DNA of 64,000 nt, taken from Desulfurispirillum indicum S5 (GTDB taxonomy: Bacteria; Chrysiogenota; Chrysiogenetes; Chrysiogenales; Chrysiogenaceae). Below the pieces are notes generated by a model. It saw nothing but the letters and a program-made list of their open reading frames with translations. It did not search any database and was not told the DNA's origin. The position numbers were made by a program, and so were the translations under genes. The stretch spans positions 2,120,001 to 2,184,000 of the forward strand of contig NC_014836.1 of NCBI RefSeq assembly GCF_000177635.2, given 5' to 3'. Shown here in pieces: positions 58,155-64,000 of this stretch. Each line of letters opens with the position of its first letter. Position 1 is the first letter of the stretch.

Positions 58155-59135
58155 TCAGCGGGTTACGTCCACAACAATTCGTCCACGCACCTTCCCCTGC
58201 AGCAGCTCCCCACTGACCGCCACGGCCTCTTCCAGGCTGATTTCCCGCGCTACCAGTTCCAGCAGTTTGGGGTCCAGTTCACGGGCCAGCAGATCCCACG
58301 CCTGCAGGCGTTTTTCACGGGGGCAGTAGACGCTGTCGATGCCTGCCAGGGTCACGCCGCGCAGGATAAACGGTGCCACGGTGGCGGAAAAATCCATGCC
58401 CTGGGCCAGGCCACAGGCGGTGACCACGCCGCCGTAACGGGTACTGGCGCAGGCATTGGCCAGGGTATGGCTGCCCACCGCGTCCACCACGCCCGCCCAG
58501 CGCTCCTTCTGCAAAGGCTTGCCGGGCTCCGACAGTATGGAGCGGTCGAGAACTTCCGCCGCCCCCAGGGTGCGCAGGTACTCCGCTTCTTCCGAACGCC
58601 CGCTGGAGGCCACTACCGTGAAGCCGCGCTTTGCCAGCAGGGCGATGGCCACACTGCCCACGCCACCGGCAGCCCCTGTCACCAGCACTTCGCCACGCTC
58701 AGGGGTCACTCCATGCTGCTCCAGCGCCATCACACACAGCATGGCCGTATAACCCGCCGTGCCAATCACCATGGCCTGACGGGCGCTGAAAGCCTTGGGC
58801 AGCGGAATCAGCCACTCGCTCTTCACTCGCGCCTTACCCGCCAGGCCGCCCCAGTGCAGCTCCCCCACGCCAAAGCCGTTGAGAATCACCTCATCGCCAG
58901 GCTTGAAATCGGGGCTGTCGCTCTGGGTCACCCTTCCCGCCAGGTCTATCCCCGGCACCATGGGAAACTGGCGCACCACCGGCCCCTTGCCCGTAATCGC
59001 CAGGGCGTCCTTGTAGTTCAGGGTCGAGTACGCCACCTCCACCGTCACATCGCCCGCTGGCAGGTTGGCCTCATCCACATTCTGCACCGCAGCGCGATAT
59101 CCCTGGTCGTCCTTTTCGATAAGTAGTGCTCGCAT
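58155..59135 (-). CDS. acuI: Acrylyl-CoA reductase (NADPH), AcuI/YhdH family
   Basis: A 326-residue medium-chain reductase without the structural or catalytic zinc ligands. It reduces toxic acrylyl-CoA to propionyl-CoA, as in DMSP, acrylate or 3-hydroxypropionate metabolism. Family marks are '[19 protein letters not shown]' near 37, 'PGIDLAGRV' and the nucleotide loop '[11 protein letters not shown]' near 150. The start at 59135 has GGAGG seven bases upstream. It follows a TetR regulator resembling AcuR, which strengthens the AcuI reading. Confidence 0.88.
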   Translation of the reverse strand: MRALLIEKDDQGYRAAVQNVDEANLPAGDVTVEVAYSTLNYKDALAITGKGPVVRQFPMVPGIDLAGRVTQSDSPDFKPGDEVILNGFGVGELHWGGLAGKARVKSEWLIPLPKAFSARQAMVIGTAGYTAMLCVMALEQHGVTPERGEVLVTGAAGGVGSVAIALLAKRGFTVVASSGRSEEAEYLRTLGAAEVLDRSILSEPGKPLQKERWAGVVDAVGSHTLANACASTRYGGVVTACGLAQGMDFSATVAPFILRGVTLAGIDSVYCPREKRLQAWDLLARELDPKLLELVAREISLEEAVAVSGELLQGKVRGRIVVDVTR

Positions 59136-59145
59136 GATTTCCTCC

Positions 59146-59162
59146 AATGTAAAAAATACATT
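59146..59162 (-). promoter_or_regulatory. Palindrome directly upstream of acuI
   Basis: AATGTA-N5-TACATT, with a TATAAA just upstream on the minus strand. Its 6-5-6 geometry equals that of the acuR operator candidate, but the bases differ. It may be an operator or chance. Confidence 0.35.
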
Positions 59163-59351
59163 TATAAAAGCAGATATCTCTCGCAGAGGCGCAGAGAACG
59201 CTGAGTAAGAAAAATTTCAATGGCATTTCTCCGCGTGTTAGCGTCCCCAGTGAGCGCAGCGAACGGGCGAGAGCCAATGCCTTTCCTGGTGGCTTTGTGG
59301 ACTTTGTGTGAGGCCTGCCTTTTCCATAATTCCAGGCTGAATAATTCCCTG
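59163..59351. repeat. Second dispersed repeat family, copy 2
   Basis: The acuR-acuI gap. It carries the 24-nt string at 59250-59273 that is identical to 28156-28179, and a looser downstream match. The frame through it reads in several phases, but I see no gene. Confidence 0.6.
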
Positions 59352-59993
59352 TTACGAACAGCCACCTGACACCATCCGCAAAAACATCCCGCTGAACTGC
59401 TCCATGGGCTGCACACTGCGCACCAGCCGGGCGCGCAGCACCGCGCCCTCCCAGCCGATCCAGAAAAACTCCGCCCACTGCTCACAGTCGGCATCGGCTC
59501 CAATGGCTCCCTGCTGCTGCGCTTCCTCCAGGCAGCGGGCGACCCGCTGCTGCCACTGGGTGAAGACTTCCTCCAGGCGCGCCCGGTACGGCTCGGGCAG
59601 GGAACCCACCTCCTGGCCCAGGTTGCCGATGAGGCAGCCCCGGCGAAAGTCGTACTGCTCCATCCCGGCCATGGCATCGGCGGCGAAGTCCGCCATGCGC
59701 TGCAGGGGCGAGCGCTTTTCATTGCCCAGCCAGCGCTCCAGCTTGTGCAGGAAGAAGGCGGCATAGGCGTCAATCACCGCCAGGCCAAACTCCTCTTTGC
59801 TGGCGAAGTAGTAGTAAAATGACCCCTTGGGCACACCCACCCGCTTCAGGATTTCGTCCAGCCCGGCGGTGGCAAATCCCTTCTCGGTGAATATCTCCAT
59901 GCCCGAGCGGATCAGAGCCTGGCGGACATCCCCACGGCTGGTGTCATCTTTGCGGGGGCGGCCCCGGCGTTTTGGTTCGTGTATAGTTTCCAT
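59352..59993 (-). CDS. acuR: TetR-family repressor, AcuR-like
   Basis: A 213-residue regulator. The N-terminal 'RRGRPRKDD' arm and TetR helix-turn-helix with 'GLDEILKRVGVPKGSFYYYF' (about 45-64) bind DNA. The ligand domain has 'YDFRRGCLIGNLGQEVG' and 'FFWIGWEGAVLRARL', both close to Rhodobacter AcuR, which derepresses acuI when acrylate is present. The ATG at 59993 is 10 nt after the promoter -10, so the leader is short and lacks a clear ribosome binding site. A palindrome sits between its -35 and -10. Confidence 0.85.
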   Translation of the reverse strand: METIHEPKRRGRPRKDDTSRGDVRQALIRSGMEIFTEKGFATAGLDEILKRVGVPKGSFYYYFASKEEFGLAVIDAYAAFFLHKLERWLGNEKRSPLQRMADFAADAMAGMEQYDFRRGCLIGNLGQEVGSLPEPYRARLEEVFTQWQQRVARCLEEAQQQGAIGADADCEQWAEFFWIGWEGAVLRARLVRSVQPMEQFSGMFLRMVSGGCS

Positions 59994-59999
59994 GCAGGA

Positions 60000-60028
60000 A
60001 AAATAGACCAGTCGTCTATAAAAGTCAA
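60000..60028 (-). promoter_or_regulatory. acuR promoter with embedded TetR-type operator
   Basis: TTGACT (60023-60028) and TATTTT (60000-60005) on the minus strand, 17-nt spacer. The palindrome ATAGAC-N5-GTCTAT (60003-60019) fills the spacer, so a bound repressor would block polymerase. Confidence 0.7.
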
Positions 60029-60041
60029 ACGCCGATCTGCG

Positions 60042-60070
60042 TTGACCCTTTCCACCGCCCATGGTAATTG
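60042..60070 (+). promoter_or_regulatory. Candidate promoter of the hox genes
   Basis: TTGACC (60042-60047) and TAATTG (60065-60070), 17-nt spacer, 82 nt before the hoxE ATG. Confidence 0.55.
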
Positions 60071-60151
60071 TGTTACACATGAATTTCTTTTGGCGACCCG
60101 ATTACAAAATGGTCAACGTCACGCGTCCTGCTTTCTGCAGAAGGAGAGCTC

Positions 60152-60673
60152 ATGCCAGACACCGCCCCCTCCCCCGGTTCAGCCACCACCGATGATCCCC
60201 GTATACGCCTGGTGGAGCGCACCCTCAAGCGCTATGCCCGCCAGCCCGACGCCCTGATTGAAGTCCTCCATACCGCCCAGGAGGCCTACGGCTACCTGCC
60301 CGAGGGGATCCTCACCCACGTGGCCCGCGAGCTGGACCTGCCCGAAAGCCAGGTCATGGGCGTGGCCACCTTCTACCACTTCTTCTCCCTGCGCCCCCGT
60401 GGCGAACACAGCTGCATCGTCTGCACCGGCACCGCCTGCTATGTCAAGGGCGCGGGGGAGATCGTCAGCGCCGTGGAAAAGGAGTACGGCATCACCGCCG
60501 GACAAACCACCCCCGACGGCAAGCTGAGCCTGGGCGCGGCCCGCTGTCTGGGCAACTGCAGCCTGGCCCCCATGCTGACCCTGGATGACGAAGTGCTGGG
60601 CCGCGAAACCCCTGAAGGAACGCTGGAAAAGCTCCGCCAGCACATAGCCGCAGGCAGGGGAGAACCAACATGA
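60152..60673 (+). CDS. hoxE: Diaphorase subunit HoxE (NuoE-like)
   Basis: A 173-residue thioredoxin-fold [2Fe-2S] protein of an NAD-linked hydrogenase. Four cysteines in '[11 protein letters not shown]' near 91 and 'CLGNCSLAP' near 132 hold the cluster, and an N-terminal helical part contains '[11 protein letters not shown]'. AAGGAGAG precedes the ATG. It overlaps hoxF by four bases (ATGA). NuoE of complex I is closely related, but the following truncated NuoG-like gene and a small hydrogenase subunit point to Hox. Confidence 0.9.
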   Translation: MPDTAPSPGSATTDDPRIRLVERTLKRYARQPDALIEVLHTAQEAYGYLPEGILTHVARELDLPESQVMGVATFYHFFSLRPRGEHSCIVCTGTACYVKGAGEIVSAVEKEYGITAGQTTPDGKLSLGAARCLGNCSLAPMLTLDDEVLGRETPEGTLEKLRQHIAAGRGEPT

Positions 60674-62388
60674 ACCGCCTGGAACTGCAGGAACGAGCCG
60701 AAGAGCTGGCCCAGAAACGCCAGCAGTGCCAGCTGCGCATCCTCGTCTGCTGCAGCACCCCCTGCCTCTCCTCGGGGGCAGCCGCCATCAAGAGCGCCCT
60801 GGAAAGTGCCGTGGCCGAACACCAGGCCGACATGGCCATTGAAGCCGTTGCCACTGGCTGCATGGGCCCCTGCAGTCGCGGACCCGTGCTCACCGTGCAA
60901 CAGCCTGGCGCTGCTGACACCGTGTACGAGCACGTTACCGGCGAATTTGCTGTGGAGCTGGTGCAGCACTACGCCCGCACCGGCACCCTTCCCACCCAAC
61001 AGCAGGTGCCCACCGACCTGCCCTTTTTCCAGCGGCAGCACAAGCTGGTACTGGAGAACAGCGGCCTCATCGACCCCGAAAATATTGACGACTATATCGC
61101 CGCCGGAGGCTACAGCGCCCTGGCCCTGGCCCTCACCGAGATGACCCCCGAAGAAGTGTGCGACGCCATCACCAAAAGCGGCCTGCGAGGCCGGGGTGGC
61201 GGCGGCTACCCCACCGGCGTCAAATGGCAGCTGGTGCGCAAGGCCCCCGGCGAACGCAAATTCGTCGTCGCCAACGGCGACGAAGGCGACCCCGGTGCCT
61301 ACATGGATCGCACCCTCATGGAATCGGACCCCCACCGCCTGCTGGAAGGCATGGCCATCGCCGGTTACGCCAGCGGCGCCCAGCACGGCTACCTGTACGT
61401 GCGCGGCGAATACCCCGTTGCCGCCGAGCGCCTGCGCAAAGCCATCAAGGACGCCCAGAAAGCGGGAATCCTCGGCAATCAGGTGCTGGGCAGCCGCTTC
61501 TCCTTCACCCTGGAAGTGCGCATCGGAGCCGGAGCCTTCGTGTGCGGCGAAGAGACCGCCCTCATGGCCTCCATCACCGGCAAACGCGGCCAGCCCGTCC
61601 CCAGGCCGCCCTACCCCGCCCAGCGGGGCCTGTGGGGCTGCCCCACCCTCATCAACAACGTGGAAACCTTCGGTAGCGTCGCCAATATCGTCCGCGACGG
61701 CTGGGAAGCCTTCGCCGCCATCGGCACCCCCAAGAGCCGTGGCACCAAAATCTTCGCCCTGTGCGGCGAAGTGGAAAACACCGGCCTCATCGAAGTGCCC
61801 ATGGGCATCTCCCTGCGCGAAGTGGTCTTTGACATCGGCGGCGGCCTGGGTGAAGGCAAAACCTTCAAAGCTGCCCAGACCGGCGGCCCCAGCGGCGGCT
61901 GCATCCCCATCCAACACCTGGATACCCCCATGGACTACGAAAGCCTGCAGGAACTGGGCTCCATCATGGGCTCCGGCGGCCTGATCGTCATGGGCCAGAA
62001 CACCTGCATGGTAGACGTCGCCAAATTCTTCATGGAATTCAGCCTCGACGAAAGCTGCGGCAAGTGCACCCCCTGCCGCGCCGGAACCGCCCAGCTCTAC
62101 CGGCTGCTCACCAACATCGGCAACGGCAGCGCCACCATCGAGGACATGGACCACCTGGAAAACCTGTGCGCCATGGTGCGCGACACCTCCCTGTGCGGCC
62201 TGGGCATCACCGCCCCCAACCCCGTGCTGGGAACCCTGCAGTACTTCCGCGACGAATACCTGGCCCACATTGAAAAACGCCACTGCCCCGCCGGAATCTG
62301 CTCCATGAGCGAAGTCCCCCACCTGCACATGGCCGACGAACTCCTGCGGCGCATTGCCGCCGGACGACTGAACGGGGAGGCCCTCTGA
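60670..62388 (+). CDS. hoxF: Diaphorase flavoprotein subunit HoxF (NuoF-like)
   Basis: A 572-residue subunit that exchanges electrons between NAD(H) and the hydrogenase iron-sulfur chain through FMN. It has an N-terminal [2Fe-2S] thioredoxin-like part with 'CSTPC' near 29 and 'CMGPC' near 65, the FMN/NAD core with '[13 protein letters not shown]' near 174, and a C-terminal [4Fe-4S] site with '[12 protein letters not shown]' near 463. The extra N-terminal domain separates HoxF from plain NuoF. The stop overlaps the hoxU ATG by one base (TGATG). Confidence 0.92.
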   Translation: MNRLELQERAEELAQKRQQCQLRILVCCSTPCLSSGAAAIKSALESAVAEHQADMAIEAVATGCMGPCSRGPVLTVQQPGAADTVYEHVTGEFAVELVQHYARTGTLPTQQQVPTDLPFFQRQHKLVLENSGLIDPENIDDYIAAGGYSALALALTEMTPEEVCDAITKSGLRGRGGGGYPTGVKWQLVRKAPGERKFVVANGDEGDPGAYMDRTLMESDPHRLLEGMAIAGYASGAQHGYLYVRGEYPVAAERLRKAIKDAQKAGILGNQVLGSRFSFTLEVRIGAGAFVCGEETALMASITGKRGQPVPRPPYPAQRGLWGCPTLINNVETFGSVANIVRDGWEAFAAIGTPKSRGTKIFALCGEVENTGLIEVPMGISLREVVFDIGGGLGEGKTFKAAQTGGPSGGCIPIQHLDTPMDYESLQELGSIMGSGGLIVMGQNTCMVDVAKFFMEFSLDESCGKCTPCRAGTAQLYRLLTNIGNGSATIEDMDHLENLCAMVRDTSLCGLGITAPNPVLGTLQYFRDEYLAHIEKRHCPAGICSMSEVPHLHMADELLRRIAAGRLNGEAL

Positions 62389-63095
62389 TGTCCGTTATCA
62401 CCCTCACCATCAATAACGAACTCCTCAGCGCCCGCAGCGGCCAGAGCCTGCTGGAAGTCATCCGTGAACACAACATCGACCTGCCCACCCTCTGCCACGC
62501 CGAAGGGCTGGAAGAGTGGGGCGGCTGCCGCCTGTGCGTCGTGGACATCCAGGGCTGGGGACGCCCCCAACCCGCCTGCACCACCGAAGCCCAGGAAGGC
62601 ATGGTCATCACCACCCATAACGACCGCCTCAACGAATACCGCCGCATGATCATCGAACTGCTACTGGCCGAACGCAACCACGCCTGCGCCGTCTGCGTAC
62701 TCAGCGGACACTGCGAACTGCAAAGCAACGCCGCCAGGCTCGGCGTCGACCACGTGCGCTTCGACTACCTCTTCCCCCAACTCACCATGGACACCAGCCA
62801 CAGCCGATTCGGCCTCGACCACAACCGCTGCATCCTCTGCACCCGCTGCGTGCGCGTCTGCCGCGACGTGGAAGGCGCCTGCACCTGGGAAATCGCCGGA
62901 CGAGGCTTCACCAGCCGCGTCGTCGCCGACCTGGACCGCCCCTGGGGCAAAAGCACCACCTGCACCGACTGCGGCAAATGCGTCCAGCTCTGCCCCACCG
63001 GAGCCCTCTTCCGCAAAGGTGCCACCGTCAGTGAAATGCAGAAGGAAAAGTCGTTCCTGGAAAGGATTATGGGGAACAGGCAGAAAGGAAAGTGA
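62388..63095 (+). CDS. hoxU: Diaphorase iron-sulfur subunit HoxU (NuoG N-terminal-like)
   Basis: A 235-residue electron-transfer subunit. An N-terminal [2Fe-2S] ferredoxin domain contains '[15 protein letters not shown]', followed by the His-Cys motif region ('[15 protein letters not shown]') and two [4Fe-4S] sites ('[16 protein letters not shown]' and '[15 protein letters not shown]'). It lacks the large molybdopterin-like part of NuoG, as expected for HoxU. In other hox operons hoxY follows closely; here 372 nt of repeat-bearing DNA intervene. Confidence 0.92.
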   Translation: MSVITLTINNELLSARSGQSLLEVIREHNIDLPTLCHAEGLEEWGGCRLCVVDIQGWGRPQPACTTEAQEGMVITTHNDRLNEYRRMIIELLLAERNHACAVCVLSGHCELQSNAARLGVDHVRFDYLFPQLTMDTSHSRFGLDHNRCILCTRCVRVCRDVEGACTWEIAGRGFTSRVVADLDRPWGKSTTCTDCGKCVQLCPTGALFRKGATVSEMQKEKSFLERIMGNRQKGK

Positions 63096-63140
63096 CGTGA
63101 TGGCGCGTCACAGCGCGCTTGCTCGAATACCGAATATATT

Positions 63141-63166
63141 GCCATTTTTGCATCGCCAAAAGTGGC
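63141..63166 (+). repeat. Covarying hairpin repeat, solo copy
   Basis: A ten-pair stem GCCATTTTTG/CAAAAGTGGC including one G-U pair, loop CATCGC, followed by GCACAAGCAAGCACC. It lies 46 nt after the hoxU stop and 26 nt before the hairpin of copy C. Confidence 0.7.
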
Positions 63167-63192
63167 GCACAAGCAAGCACCAATGAATATTC

Positions 63193-63388
63193 GTCCTTTT
63201 TGACCGCACAAAAAGGACACAAAAATGCGCCCCCGAACGCCCGTTGATCCGGTTCGTTTGTTCGCCTGCTCTGAAGATCCGGCAGAAGCTGCTTCCCTGC
63301 AGCTCTGCCGGACCACCTGCCTCCTGCAGGTGTCCCGTGCGGGTCTTGTCAGTCAGGCTTCACACTCACCGGACGGGCTCAGGGGGGA
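63193..63388 (+). repeat. Structured dispersed repeat, copy C (no nested module)
   Basis: Matches copies A and B at both ends but lacks the 124-nt module. Its CCGGCAG/CTGCCGG pair folds into one long hairpin (63279-63311). The next hairpin is CACCTGC/GCAGGTG (63314-63332), where the other copies have CACTCAC/GTGAGTG. No gene is supported in 63096-63467. Confidence 0.85.
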
Positions 63389-63467
63389 TAGACACAAAGA
63401 AGAAATTTCTCTCGCCAGCAGCCTGTTAAAGACCACTTTGAGTGAAACGTATGAAGGGGGAAAAGAT

Positions 63468-64000
63468 ATGAACAAAAAACTGCGCCTCGCCACCGTCTGG
63501 TTCGGTGGCTGCTCCGGCTGCCACATGAGCTTTCTGGACCTCCACGAAAAACTGCTGGACCTCGCCCAGCACGTGGAAGTCGTCTACAGCCCCCTCGCCG
63601 ACACCAAGGAATTCCCCAAGGGCGTGGACATCACCATCGCCGAAGGTGCCATCACCAACGTGGAAAACCTGGAACTGCTGGAACAAGTGCGCCAGCACAC
63701 CACCACCCTCGTCAGCCTCGGCGACTGCGCCATCACCGGCAACGTCACCAGCCTGCGCAACTTCTTCCCCGTCAGCGACCTCCTCAACGCCGTCTACCAC
63801 GCCGGACCCGGCACCGCCCCCCATGGCAGCGAAGCCGTCAAGGAACTTCCCGCCCTGCTGCCCAAAGTACTGCCCATCCATCAGGTAGTAAAAGTGGATG
63901 GATTTATCCCTGGCTGCCCACCAGAACCCCAGGCCATCTGGCAAGCCATGGAGGCACTGCTGAGTGGAAAGCCAGTGGAGTTAGGGGTGGAGCAGAGGGT
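63468..64000 (+). CDS. hoxY: [NiFe] hydrogenase small subunit HoxY, cut by window end
   Basis: The first 177 codons are present and the frame is still open at the window edge. The N-terminus '[20 protein letters not shown]' has C15 and C18, the proximal [4Fe-4S] ligands of the hydrogenase small subunit and its NuoB-like relatives. Further ligands lie in '[10 protein letters not shown]' and '[19 protein letters not shown]'. The short form without medial and distal clusters fits HoxY. AGGGGG precedes the ATG. The large subunit HoxH is expected beyond the window. Confidence 0.92.
   Translation, partial: MNKKLRLATVWFGGCSGCHMSFLDLHEKLLDLAQHVEVVYSPLADTKEFPKGVDITIAEGAITNVENLELLEQVRQHTTTLVSLGDCAITGNVTSLRNFFPVSDLLNAVYHAGPGTAPHGSEAVKELPALLPKVLPIHQVVKVDGFIPGCPPEPQAIWQAMEALLSGKPVELGVEQR

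Noticed and set aside
57641-58216. Open frames running through repeat copies A, B and C
   Set aside because: They resemble one another only because the DNA repeats. They start at arbitrary codons without ribosome sites and are interrupted differently in each copy.
60439-62328. 629-codon minus-strand frame opposite hoxE/hoxF
   Set aside because: GC-rich codons of hoxF leave few stops on the other strand. The translation is Gly/Ala/His-rich without domains, and hoxF is unmistakable.
63451-63471. Six-codon frame whose stop overlaps the hoxY start
   Set aside because: It contains the hoxY ribosome binding site itself and has no site of its own, so it is most likely coincidental.

Overview
The window is bacterial chromosome of moderate to high GC, densely coding, with no plasmid, phage or transposase genes. 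It suggests a flagellated, Gram-negative-type, largely anaerobic bacterium. The signs are a ferredoxin-dependent 2-oxoacid oxidoreductase, a vitamin B12-dependent ribonucleotide reductase, a HoxEFU-Y type NAD-linked [NiFe] hydrogenase locus, an NtrYX two-component pair, TrpB2 and GH57 glucan enzymes. The overall look fits deep-branching anaerobes such as the Chrysiogenota or Deferribacterota (Desulfurispirillum-like), but the sequence alone does not prove this.

Layout. 1-774: non-coding, with a structured repeat. 775-1653: two Hsp20 genes. 1831-5048: 2-oxoacid:ferredoxin oxidoreductase made of two fused genes. 5168-8819: recR, ebfC, dnaX, purU. 8958-22048: one long minus-strand information-processing block, read as tandem promoters, tRNA-Thr, tuf, rpmG, secE, nusG, rplK, rplA, rplJ, rplL, rpoB, rpoC and a terminator. 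22049-28048: ubiD-like, nrdJ, a radical SAM protein and hisF. 28314-29657: TrpB2. 29794-35605: ntrX, ntrY, DUF4390, queE, DUF366 and rnhA, several with 4-nt ATGA overlaps. 35721-43536: flagellar genes flgL (giant), flgK, flgN, flgM behind a textbook sigma-28 promoter, then flgJ. 44072-52563: a minus-strand run of hisD, rqcH-like, GH57 glucanotransferase, galT, DUF4912 and GH57 branching enzyme. 52669-57640: histidine phosphatase, orphan DctP, cyclopropane fatty acid synthase, a small exported protein and a TehA/SLAC1 channel. 58155-59993: acuR-acuI. 60152-64000: hoxE, hoxF, hoxU and a hoxY cut by the window end.

The most unusual material is outside the genes. A family of dispersed, structured repeats occupies several intergenic gaps. 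Its 5' hairpin occurs six times with different but self-consistent stems, which is compensatory change. A larger element occurs three times; two copies carry a 124-nt module with imperfect terminal inverted repeats at one exact point where the third copy has none. A diverged copy of that module stands alone at 53319-53440. One copy lies between hoxU and hoxY, splitting an operon that is normally tight. Other notable points are a 1509-residue FlgL, an A9 run in dnaX placed where a tau/gamma switch would be expected, an rplJ leader with a mini-ORF and an SD-masking hairpin, and a palindromic operator inside the acuR promoter.
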